A program made the translations under genes and the position numbers. A stretch of 50,387 nucleotides of DNA from Zygnema cylindricum (taxonomy: Eukaryota; Streptophyta; Zygnematophyceae; Zygnematales; Zygnemataceae): the NCBI GenBank assembly GCA_037447655.1, contig JBBHKE010003289.1, forward strand, positions 1 to 50,387, given 5' to 3'. Below, one piece after another: positions 40,195-49,772 of the stretch. Under the pieces are notes generated by a model, which made no database searches, was not told the DNA's origin, and was given only the letters and a program-made list of their open reading frames with translations. Position 1 is the first letter of the stretch. Every line of letters starts with the position of its first letter.

Positions 40195-40203
40195 TAGCAA
40201 TCA
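40192..40203 (+). promoter_or_regulatory. E3 candidate leaky stop UAG CAA UCA
   Basis: CTC CTA TAG CAA TCA CTT: again CARYYA after UAG, at the site equivalent to E1 and E2. E4 has CTC CTC GAG CAA TCA at this position. Confidence 0.65.
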
Positions 40204-40995
40204 CTTTGTGAAAATTCCGCCAGTGACCCTCAATCTTATACTGAAGCAAGAAATTCAAAAGATTGGGAGTCAAAATGGCAACCAGCTTGGGAAAGAAAAT
40301 TTAAGTCCATTGCTCAAAATCGTACATTCGAGGAAATAGATTTACCAGAGGGGAAGAAGGAGTTTGACGCAAAGTGGATCTTCAAGACCAAAACAGGTGC
40401 CTCTGGAGAGGTGATCAAATATAAGGCTAGGCTAGTTTGCAAAGGATTTCAGCAACGGGAAAGAGTAGATTACATGGAGATATATGCGCCTATAGTGAAA
40501 TTCGACTCGTTACGGATGATTGTGGCGATCGCTGCAGCCGGATAAAAGCACATCCATAAAATGGATGTGGAGACGGCGTTTTTAAATGGCAAACTCGAAG
40601 AAGTATGCATGAAGGTTCCGGAAGGAGTTGTGTCAAAAGAAGGGAAGGTATGGCGGCTGCGAAAGTCTCTCTACGGTTTGAAGCATGCGCCTCGTACTTG
40701 GTACTTACGCCTGCATTCTGTACTTACCGAATTTGGATTTGTCCGAACTACCTCAAATTCGGGAGTTTATATTAAGGGGGAAGGAGAGGATCAAATTATC
40801 TTCTCAGTTTATGTTGATTATTTTGTGATGACTTATGACAGTCTGCAAAAAATCAATGAATTGAAGGTTTATTTGCGCCTTCACTTCAAGGTGACGGATT
40901 TAGGAAAAGTTCGTTACATATTGGGGATTGAGGTGATTCGTCACCGTAACGGTGACATTAAATTGAGCCAGCTCAATATTGCAGGGAAGTTCTGA
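40198..40995 (+). pseudogene. E3 reverse transcriptase
   Basis: QSLCENSASDPQSYTEARNS, then IDLPEGKKEFDAKWIFKTKT, CKGFQQRERVDYMEIYAP, VKFDSLRMIVAIAAAG, a TAA at 40543-40545, [38 protein letters not shown] and [16 protein letters not shown]. The catalytic YVDD reads YVDY, so the second catalytic Asp is lost. It also has stops, so it is inactive. Confidence 0.85.
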
Positions 40996-41778
40996 CACGG
41001 TTTCGCATGCTGAATGTAAAACCGATTTCTGCTCCCTTGGATCCAAAATTGCAGATTCGGAAATTTGAGGAGGAGACATATGTTAAAGTTTCGTATTGGG
41101 AAGCGATCGGAAATTTGATGTTACTCAGTGTAAGTACAAGGCCTGACATATCCGCAGCTGTTTTATTTGTCAGCCGATATTGTCATGCGACGAAGAAGGC
41201 TCACTAGGAAGCTGTGAAACGTATATTTTGATATCTGGCCAGAACGATCAACATCGGCCTATTATATAAATTGAATGGAAGCTTGGTGTGTCTCGGACAC
41301 TGTGATGTAGATTGGGGAGGCGATTTTGACTCCGGAAAATCAACTTCCGGATACGCATTTGTTTTGAGTGGAGCGCCAGTTTCGTGGAGTTCGAGACTCC
41401 AACCGACCGTTGCGTCAAGTTCTACTGAAGCTGAGTATATGACGGCTTGCCATGCCGGCTGAGTATATGGCGGCGTGCCATGCCGCAAAAGCGGAAATGT
41501 TATTTAAATTAAAGGTTTGTATTGGATGCTAGAAGATTTTTAGAGATACCACGAGTTTTATGTCATTAATTAATTATCTTGTTTTTCATAAACTTACGAA
41601 ACATATCAGCATTTAATGACATTTCGTGCGTGACCTAGTCGCACAGAAAGAAATTGTATTTCAATATATTTCTACTTTGGAAGAAGCCGTAAATATGTTG
41701 ACAAAGGCGACTGTTGCAGATGTACTTTTGAGAGGGAGTCCAAAATTAGGGTTAGTGTAACCTTCTATTTCACATATT
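40996..41778 (+). pseudogene. E3 RT end and RNase H
   Basis: Pieces in several frames: KPISAPLDPKLQIRKFEEET, GNLMLLSVSTRPDISAAV, CDVDWGGDFDSGKSTSGYAFVLSG, VSWSSRLQPTVASSSTEAEYM and a tail LLRGSPKLGLV. A 28-bp tandem duplication at 41427-41482 (GCTGAGTATATG repeated) shifts the frame in the TEAEYM segment. Inactive. Confidence 0.8.
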
Positions 41779-41790
41779 GAAGAGGGAGAT

Positions 41791-42369
41791 TGTTGGATAT
41801 CAATGTGTAAATTTTCGTCCATTTACGTTTATGGCGCATTTTTGTTTAAGTGACGTTTTATGTACAGTTTGATATTGTTGTCGCGTCTGGTCTTTATTCC
41901 GTTTTTGTACAACTACTTTTTTGTCCTGTACGATTGGTGGTCTTGTAAGATTGGTAATTTATTTTGTGCTCGTAGGACCATGGTACTGTTTTATGTCTAG
42001 GTCATGTAGAATTTTGGAGCACTAATGTTTTGTTCGGTGCCTACGTCTGAGTTAACGCCTAAGTGTCAAAATTGCCTAAGTGGAGTATGAGTGGAATTTG
42101 TAACGTGAGGAGAAACAGGTAGTGTACTTTTGTCTTCTAGTGTTTTGGGAGAGAGTATTTTAGGAGGGAGTATAGTATGGCTTCATACATCAGAAAAAGA
42201 GTGAAGTAGAGAAAGTAAAATATGTAAGAAAATTGATTGAATATATCATCTATTTGATCGACTTCCATTGCAATCTATGATTCAAAAATTTTCATGTCAT
42301 GATTGCTGTGAAGTTCTGAAGGCTTCCGCTTGTGTTCAATTTGAAAAAATAAATGATCCTTTTATAACA
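41791..42369 (+). repeat. E3 3' LTR
   Basis: 579 bp, TGTTGGATATCAATGTG to TTATAACA. Paired with 35287-35792 and related to the E4/E5 LTRs in opposite orientation. Confidence 0.85.
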
Positions 42370-42381
42370 TTACTAAGACGC

Positions 42382-42418
42382 CTAATGGAATTCCACCCTT
42401 AGGGTGACATTCCATTAG
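42382..42418. repeat. Foldback of 37 bp
   Basis: CTAATGGAAT (42382-42391) and ATTCCATTAG (42409-42418) pair perfectly, and inside them CACCCT pairs with AGGGTG. It lies in the 175-bp spacer between the two copia arrays (42370-42544), which otherwise shows no feature. Confidence 0.75.
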
Positions 42419-42544
42419 ACAAAAAGTGGGGAAGTTTACAAATATCCGCGACTATTTGTACCAAATTGTACCGTTTATTTTGTTTTTATACGAAAAATAC
42501 AAAGAATCTTGCGAATACTATTTGAAAGTCTGGGAGGTAATAGT

Positions 42545-43082
42545 TGTTATAAAAAAAGGAACATGTAAATCAATTATTCACCAGCGGAAGCATTCATAAA
42601 TTTAAGACATCAAAAATTCACAGATAACAAAGGAACTCGACCAAATAGAAAATATATTCAATCGACCTTTTACATCCCCTTTTCTTTCTTCAACTTCACT
42701 TCTTTTTCTGATATATAAAACTATACTACACTCCTCCTAAAATACTTTCTTCCAACACCACCAGAAGACAGAACTATACTACATCTGTCACAGTTCCACT
42801 CAGACTCCACTTTTATATTTTTGACACTTAGGCACTGAAGAAACGCCTAATAAAACATTAGTGCGCTGAAACTGAACGTGAGCTGGACTTAAGACCGTAC
42901 CACGGTTCTACGCACTAAATAATTCACCAACTGTACAGTACCACGTCACGAACCTTTACCGACACTCAGACTAAACAGGACGTACCGGGAAAAACATAAC
43001 TACCGACGTCAACTGAACATTAATTTAACATAAACAAACTAAACACAAAATTGAACTGAATTTACACATTGAAATCTTAACA
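42545..43082 (-). repeat. E4 3' LTR
   Basis: Plus-strand ends TGTTATAAAAAAAGG and GAAATCTTAACA. The polypurine tract on the minus strand (GAAGACGGAGAT, 43083-43094) directly precedes it. Confidence 0.88.
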
Positions 43083-43094
43083 ATCTCCGTCTTC

Positions 43095-43570
43095 AATGTG
43101 TGAATTAGAAAAGGATTATATCAATCCTAATTTTGGTCTCCCTCTCAAAAGTACATCTGCTACTGCCGCCTTCGTCAACATATCTGCGGCTTCCTCCAAG
43201 GTCGAAATATATTGAAACTGAATTTCCTTTTGTGCGACTAGGTCACGCACAAAATGCCATTGAAAGCAGATATGCTTCGTACGTTTATGAAAAACATGAT
43301 TTTAACTAATGCCATAGAACTCATGCTATTTGTAAGAATTAGCAAACATCCAATAAGAACTTTTAATTCAAATAACATTTCTTTTAACCAGACTGACCTT
43401 TTTGCGGCATGGCAAGCCGCCATATACTCACCTTCAGTAAAACTTAACGCGACGGTCGGTTGGAATCTCGAACTCCACGAAACTGCTGCTCCACTCAAAA
43501 CAAAAGCCTATCCGGAAGTTGACTTTCCGGAGTAAAAATCGCCTCCCCAATCTGCGTCACAATATCCGAT
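43095..43570 (-). pseudogene. E4 RNase H
   Basis: Frames hold SGAAVSWSSRFQPTVALSFTEGEYMAACHAAK, WLKEMLFELKVLIGC and the tail region after ISTLEEAADMLTKA; CDADWGGDF lies just upstream at about 43530-43560. A frameshift near 43310 replaces the HIRIQWHFVRD segment. TEGEYM replaces the usual TEAEYM. Inactive. Confidence 0.8.
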
Positions 43571-44533
43571 ACACTCCAAACTTCCATTCGATTTATATAA
43601 TAGGCCGATGTCGATCGTACTGGCCGAATATCGAAATATACGCTTCAAGGCTTCCTAGTGAGCCTTCTTCGACGCATGACAATATCGGCTGACAACTGAA
43701 ACTGCTGCTGATATGTCAGGCCTTGTACCTACGCTGAGGTACATCAAACTTCTGATCCCTTCCCGATACGGAACTTTAACATCTGTCTCCTCCTCAAATT
43801 TCCGAATCTGCACTTTCGGATCCAAGGGAGTAGAAATCAGTTTTGCATTCAGCATGCCAAACCGTGTCAGAACTTCCTTGCAATATTGAGCCTGGCTCAA
43901 TTTAATGTCACCATTATGGTGACGAATCACCTCAATCCCCAATATATAACGAACTTTTCCCAAATCCGTCACCTTGAAGTGAAGGCGCAAATAAGCCTTC
44001 AATTCATTCATATTCAACAGACTGTTAAATGTCATCAAAAAATCATCAACATAAACTAAGAAGATTATTTGGTCTTCTCCTTCCCCTTTAATATAAACTC
44101 CCGAATCTGAGGTAGTTTGAACAAATCAAAATTCGGTAAGTACAGAATGTAGACTTAAGTACCAAGTACAAGGCGCCTGCTTTAAGCCGTAGAGAGACTT
44201 TCGCAGCCGCCATACCTTCCCTTCTTTTGACACAACTCCTCCCAGAACCTTCATGTATACTTCTTCTTCAAGTTCGCCATTTAAGAACGCCATCTCCACA
44301 TCCATTTGATGGATGTGCTTTTTACCCGTTGCCGCAATCGCTACAATCATCCGTAACGAGTCAAATTTAACTACAGGAGCATATATCTCCGTGTAATCTA
44401 CTCCTTCCCGTTGCTGAAATCCTTTGCAAACTAACCTAGCCTTGTATTTAATAACCTCTCCATTAGCACCAGTTTTGGCCTTAAAGATCCACTTCGCGTC
44501 AATCGCTTTCTTCCCCTCCGGTAAATCTACTTC
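43571..44533 (-). pseudogene. E4 reverse transcriptase
   Basis: From 44533 downward: VDLPEGKKAIDAKWIFKAKT, CKGFQQREGVDYTEIYAPV, QMDVEMAFLNGELEEEVYMK, YGLKQAPCTWYLSL, a TGA at 44126-44128 (GGA in relatives), VYVDDFLMT with the catalytic YVDD intact (about 44035-44070), [16 protein letters not shown] and YCKEVLTRFGMLNAK. Apart from that one stop, RT is nearly intact, but it is separated from integrase by the 1236-bp insertion. Confidence 0.85.
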
Positions 44534-45769
44534 TGAAAATCTATGGGCTCCATTGCCCACAGAATTCGCAGATCGAAAAGAAGCTAATCTAGATAGTGCC
44601 GACTCCAATTTGATATAAACCCAGATGATTGATCCCTTGACAATTAGAACCCCAATACACCTTCACCCCAGTGAAGAGAAGACCTTCTGTGAGCTCAGTT
44701 CCACCACAAAATGCAAAGCTTGAATATATGTTTTGGACAATATTCCCCACTTTGACTTTCCCACTGAATAAGTGCCACCGTTGCACGAAAAGAATCTGAC
44801 CGACTACACCTCTGTGTAGCTTGGACTCTCTTGAGTCCGCGGCAAAAAGAATCACTGAATGTGCTCTCCTGAGCATTAAGTTATGGCTGGTCAAAGATGA
44901 CCTTTATAGTTACAAGCTCTCTTAGAGAGAGTTACCTAAATATCACTAAGTCTTGGTCTACCTACTCACGACTACCTACTACTAAACCCTAGTCCAATAG
45001 GAACACTATATAGTATAAGAAGGTACAATAGGCGATGTACTTATTGTACGACCATTGTACGACAAGGTCTACAAGGTGACACCTGTCAAATCGGAAGCCA
45101 TGGTTCCTCCTCCCATCTTCTTCGGTATCAAATAATGTGGCGCCACGTGGCACCGCGTGACTCTATCTCCGTATGCCGCCAAAAGCTCACTTCACGTGGT
45201 GGCTATAATGCCGGTTGTCCGTTTAAAACATATTTTACACGGTTCAGATTCGCGTACATGCAGGAATTGCTCCTTTTGGTTAGTCTGCTGTTAATTAGTC
45301 GTTCTGTTAATGTTTATGTATTTATGAAACCCGTCACGCGTATTGTTTCGATAACGCCTTATTGGTTAAGGATGACCTCTGCAAAAATAACCACAGATCA
45401 TAGTTCAAATCTGGTCTAGAGCAGTTTTTGGTTATTTGTTAGTTTGTTAGAACTCTCTACTTCTACGCTTATAAATACCTATTGTACCCCACATATACCA
45501 TCGTTGACTCTAAGCTATAGGTTAAAGCTAACGGCTGTTAAGGATGATAGGTGCTATGATCAAATCCTGATTCTGGCAATCCTCTTTTGCTACAAACTAC
45601 GAATCAGCCTATCCCCTTTAGACAGCCATGGCATAAGCTCTCTCTTTGGTCTTCAGTGACTGCAACAAGCATGGGGACCGGAGAGATTTGAGCAAGAAGC
45701 AGGCTGCCTTTGTTGACTTACTCTTATTTATTTTTCCAATACAGGCCTAAAAATACATAAATTTCAACA
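44534..45769 (-). mobile_element. 1236-bp TG...CA insertion, family L3 copy 2
   Basis: Plus-strand ends TGAAAATCTATG and ATAAATTTCAACA, flanked by ACTTC at 44529-44533 and 45770-45774: a perfect 5-bp duplication. Removing it rejoins the copia residues TFEEV/DLPEGKK. Ends form an imperfect inverted repeat. In minus-strand order it contains the block with ATGCTTGTTGCAGTCACTG and, further on, ATAACTTAATGCTCAGGAG...GATTCTTTTTGC, both shared with 14830-15840. A solo LTR is the simplest reading; a potential 101-codon peptide (44589-44894) partly conserved with copy 1 is noted but not called a gene. Confidence 0.82.
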
Positions 45770-45774
45770 ACTTC

Positions 45775-46595
45775 CTCGAATGTACGATTTTCAACAATGA
45801 ACTTGAATTCTCTTTCCCAAGCCGGTTGCCATTTTGACTCCCAATCTTTTGAATTTTTCGCTTCAGTATAAGATTGAGGGTCACCGGCCGAATTTTCACA
45901 AAGTGATTGCTCGAGGAGGAAATCCTCCTCTCTCGACGCCGAAATAAAGTAGTGAGTATTTTCGGCATTTCCCCCTTTTTTATCGTACAACAAACGTGTC
46001 AGTTTCCTTCCCCTTGTATCTCTTATACTCCTTCGTAATTTAGCATCTTCTTCAACATCCGGTTCCATTTCGATTACACTCGGCAAACTAGATTTAGAAT
46101 TTTGAGAATTTCGAGATTCCGAGGACATTCGGGAATTGACACTTTGAGATTCAATGTCAATGTCCCCAACGTCATCCTTAATGTCCAATTTTCTTTTCCC
46201 CCTCTTAACATTAGACTCCGAATCAGGTTCATTTTGTGAATCTGATCCTTCAATATTTGGAAATTGAGCAATTTCGTCTTCTTCAAGAAAATCGAGATTT
46301 TTGTGAGATTTAGCCGATTTTTCAATTGCTGATTTTAAGTCTTCATGGAAATCTACATTTCGGAATTCAATAATTGTTCGATAAACCGGATCAGAGATTC
46401 GGTATAGATTTCCTTTTGAACTATAGCCGACGAAAATTCCGGTCCAACTCCTTGCCGCAAATTTTCCTTTTCTCTTTTGCGATTCCACATAGACGGTCGC
46501 TTGGCATGCCCAAATCCGAAGGTGGTGAAGGGTCGGTTTTTCTGCCCTACCATAACTCGTGAGGAGTCTTATCACCTGAAATTGAAGTAAGCTGC
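45775..46595 (-). pseudogene. E4 integrase C-terminus and linker to RT
   Basis: Codes KPTLHHLRIWACQATVYV, GIFVGYSSKGNLYRISDP, FRNVDFHEDLKSAIEKSAK, an acidic and serine-rich linker (ESNVKRGKRKLDIK, MSSESRNSQNSKSS), then EEDFLLEQSLCENSAGDPQS, WESKWQPAWEREFKFI and NRTFEEV. At 45910-45912 the codon is GAG where E1-E3 have UAG. The frame differs from the upstream integrase frame; a shift lies near 46580-46600. Confidence 0.85.
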
Positions 46596-46598
46596 CGA

Positions 46599-47933
46599 TT
46601 ACAAATTACAAATGTAGTTGGCGGTCAAAATCGCATCTCCCCAAAACAACTTTGAGAGACCGGATGCGTGCACCATGGAGCGGACCATTTCTTGTAATGT
46701 CCGATTTTTCCGTTCAGTAACTCCATTGGATTCCGGGGAGTAAGAAGTTGTCAACTGATGCTTAATTCCCCATTCTCGACAATATCCATCAAATGCGATG
46801 AATTCTCCACCATTGTTGGTTCGAATTGATTTCAATTTTCTTTCGCATTGTCTCTCCGCCATAACATGCCACTCCTTAAATCTCTCAAGAGCTTCAGATT
46901 CTGAACTCAAGAGGATTACCCAAGAAAAACGTGAGTAATCATCCATAATCACCATTAAATATCTATTTCCTCCAATACTCTCCGGTTTAATGTGTCCACA
47001 TAAATCGAAATGGACCAAATCGAGGGGTTTTTTGGATCTGAATTTTATATCTTTAGCCGGGTGAGGCTTCCGAATTTGCCTCCCTCGGCTACATCCTTCG
47101 CATCCATTTACTTTTTCTCCCGATGTCAAATCCAAAACTCTCGCACATCCCACTTTAATCATCCGCCTCAAACTACCCTCGGATGTATGACACATCCGAT
47201 GGTGCCAAAGAGTCAAATCACCCTTAAGCTCTGAAATCTGAGAAATCAAACCATCCGGTTGAATTTCTGATTTAGGTCGGCGCCAAATTAGCCGACTATG
47301 CAGATTTTTTGTCACCTCTCCTTCGCCAATGATAGCTCCTTTCGAATTTTTAATTTGAATTGAAGAGTCAACAAGTGCGAGTACACTACCACCCGCGCGC
47401 TGAATTTGAGGTACACTTAGAAGATTTACTGATCCGTCCGGAATGTATAAAACATTCACTAGACGAGCTTCTGTCAAGCGTTCCGTGCCATCAAAATGAT
47501 AAGTAGGAAGGTCAATTCGGACTGTGCCTACTTTTCCAACCGTAATGACTTGCCCACTTGCCACTGTAAATAATTTAGGAACAGTCAATTGCTGCAAGTC
47601 ATTAAATAGGGTTACATCGGTACAAACGTGGTGCGAAGCTCCGGAATCAATCACCCACTCTTTCTCCGATTTTGATTTTTCATTGTGTGAATTTATAGAT
47701 AAATTTAGACATGAGAAAATCTGAGCACCCGATTCCTCTTCTTCTTCATAATCGTCATTTCGATTTCCCATATAATTTCCATGGCCTCCAAATCGGCCAC
47801 CATTTCGACCACCTCCACGACCAGCAAGACGTCCTCCACCTCGGCCGCCAAATCGGCCACCACCACGGCCACTATTAGTACCGCCTCGGCCACCATTAGC
47901 TCCTCCTCTACCACCTCCTCATTCGGATTCCAA
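46599..47933 (-). pseudogene. E4 protease and integrase core
   Basis: A 390-codon frame (46599-47771) with VIDSGASHHVCTD (protease, normal DSG), TVASGQVITVGKVGTVRI, the pre-integrase LWHHRMCHTSEG...CEGCSRGRQIRKPH zinc-binding HHCC, VHFDLCGHIKPESIGG (first Asp), RTNNGGEFIAFDGYC (Asn where the second catalytic Asp is expected), and SPESNGVTERKNRTLQEM (Glu present). The frame is otherwise open. It is joined on the gag side by a Gly/Arg-rich tract at 47772-47933 with a frameshift. Confidence 0.88.
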
Positions 47934-49159
47934 TTTTGCGTAACATTGAGGACTCACATGCCCCCATTTGCTGCAATAATAACATTGTCGCTCTTTATCA
48001 GGACATGATGTCACCATATGTCCGAGCTTGTTGCATTGAAAGCATGCAACAGAGTTCAGATCGGGGGCGGCAGAAAATGATTTTTGATTTCCTCCTTTTG
48101 CTTGTCCCCTTCCTCTACCTCATGGGCCTGCACCCCTTCCTCCTCTTTTGCCACCACGGAAAGAAAATAGATCGCTTGAATTTGGAACGGTGGCGTTCAG
48201 AGTACCGGAAGGAGTTCTCCGAGAAGAACTCACTCGATTATCTTCATTATCTTTTAAATAGGATAAAACAAACTCGTAAGTTAACCTCTTTTTCACACTC
48301 AAAATTTCTTTGAGGTGGACAAGCCTATCCGGCAACGCATTTAGAAAGCCGTTAACTTTATCCACCTCAATGACAAATCGACTGGCAGCCGCAAGTCGTT
48401 CCACAATTATATTGAAACGTTTTGAAGCATCTCCTATCGATTCATTCGAATTCATCTTAAAATTGAGAAATTTGGTATATGCATGTTGGCCGCGATTTTG
48501 ATTTCATTTTTCAAATTCATTCTCGATAGCTCGCCAACATTTATGAGCAAAATCGTGGGTCAGAAAATAATCATGAACTGCGGGCGTACAAGTTTGCATA
48601 AGGCAAGTATAAGCTGCGACATTCTTTCGTTTCCACCTATTTCTAGCCTTTCGATCAGAAATTCGCATGGTCTCCTCACAAATCACAATTTTCCAAAGAT
48701 GGCGAAGTTCTAGCTGCCCTTTAATATATCTCTTCAAAATATAGTAATTAGTTCCATTGAAGAGAACGACTTTGCCTGGCATCTGAATCAATTCTTCCTC
48801 ATCACTGTCCTCCCCCAAATCAGACTCATATTCAGCTGCAAATTTTCCCTTTCGAATCCTTTCTCTCCTCTTTTCTTCAGTTTCATAGTAACCATCGTTG
48901 TTACCAATTCCCAGGCTGCCCCCCTTAGGAGCAGCTGTTAGCACACTCTGAAGAACTCCAGTCAATAGTGTGTGAAGTCTCTCCTCCGTCAGAAACACTT
49001 CGCTCCTCCTACTTCATCGAGTTCATAATCTTATGTTGGAAACGTGTCTTCTTCTTCTTCGAACTGGGCAGCACTGAAGCCCTTGTGACTCGGCTCTGGA
49101 GTCTCGGACTACACAAGTGTAAGCTGCGGAGCTGCAACCTTCTTCTTCTTTCCTCCCAT
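47934..49159 (-). pseudogene. gag: E4 gag
   Basis: ATG at 49159 (MGGKKKKVAAPQ), then stops and shifts in the leader part; the 164-codon frame 48504-48998 has LHTLLTGVLQSVLTAAPKGG, MPGKVVLFNGTNYYILKRYIKGQLEL and CWRAIENEFEK. After a break near 48504 come NSNESIGDASKRFNIIVERLA and LPDRLVHLKEILSVKKRLTY, a serine-rich linker and a Gly/Arg tract, and two knuckles in another frame (about 47945-48060: CFQCNKLGHM(V)TSC and CYYCSKWGHVSPQC type). Same order as E3 but with the EDN segment uninterrupted. Confidence 0.82.
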
Positions 49160-49220
49160 TGCAGCAACACTCGCCACACTGACTGGTGACAGTGATTTCT
49201 ACTACTAGGAGCTTTTACCC

Positions 49221-49232
49221 GCTCCGATTCCA
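49221..49232 (-). promoter_or_regulatory. E4 primer-binding site
   Basis: TGGAATCGGAGC on the minus strand, two bases after the 5' LTR; 10 of 12 match to the initiator-Met complement. Confidence 0.75.
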
Positions 49233-49234
49233 CT

Positions 49235-49772
49235 TGTTATAAAAAAAGGAACATGTAAATCAATTATTCACCAGCGGAAGCATTCATAAATTTAAGACAT
49301 CAAAAATTCACAGATAACAAAGGAACTCGACCAAATAGAAAATATATTCAATCGACCTTTTACATCCCCTTTTCTTTCTTCAACTTCACTTCTTTTTCTG
49401 ATATATAAAACTATACTACACTCCTCCTAAAATACTTTCTTCCAACACCACCAGAAGACAGAACTATACTACATCTGTCACAGTTCCACTCAGACTCCAC
49501 TTTTATATTATTGACACTTAGGCACTGAAACGCCTAATTGAACATTAGTACGCCGAAACTAACCGTGAGCTGGACGTAAGACCGTACCACGGTTCTACGC
49601 ACTAAATAATTGACCAACCGTACAGTACCACGTCACGAATTTTAACCAACACTCAGACTAAACAGGATGTAACGGGAAATAATATAACTGCCGACTTCAA
49701 CTGATCATTAATTTAACATAGACACAAACTGAACACAAAACTGTACTGAATTGACACATTGAAATCTTAACA
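49235..49772 (-). repeat. Shared LTR between E4 and E5
   Basis: 538 bp. On one side it is followed by the E4 primer site, so it is the E4 5' LTR; on the other it is preceded by a polypurine tract (GAAGAGGGGGAT, 49773-49784) and RNase H tail of E5, so it is also the E5 3' LTR. Confidence 0.88.

Larger units (their letters stand above)
35793..41790 (+). mobile_element. Copia element E3, internal region (decayed)
   Basis: Plus-strand internal region between the LTRs 35287-35792 and 41791-42369; same family as E4 and close to E1. The primer site is degraded (TTAAATCAAAAC where E4 has TGGAATCGGAGC). It contains a duplicated leader, gag split by a solo-LTR-like insertion, and PR/IN/RT/RH with stops. 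The purine tract GAAGAGGGAGAT precedes the 3' LTR. It is not functional. Confidence 0.85.
42545..49772 (-). mobile_element. Copia element E4 (complete LTRs, decayed interior)
   Basis: Minus-strand element, same family as E3. LTRs are 42545-43082 and 49235-49772 (538 bp each, about 95% alike by eye). No target duplication: ATAGT precedes the left LTR, but the right LTR is followed directly by the 3' end of another element's interior (E5). It carries a 1236-bp insertion at the integrase-RT boundary. Stops, frameshifts and a catalytic Asn in integrase make it inactive. Confidence 0.88.
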
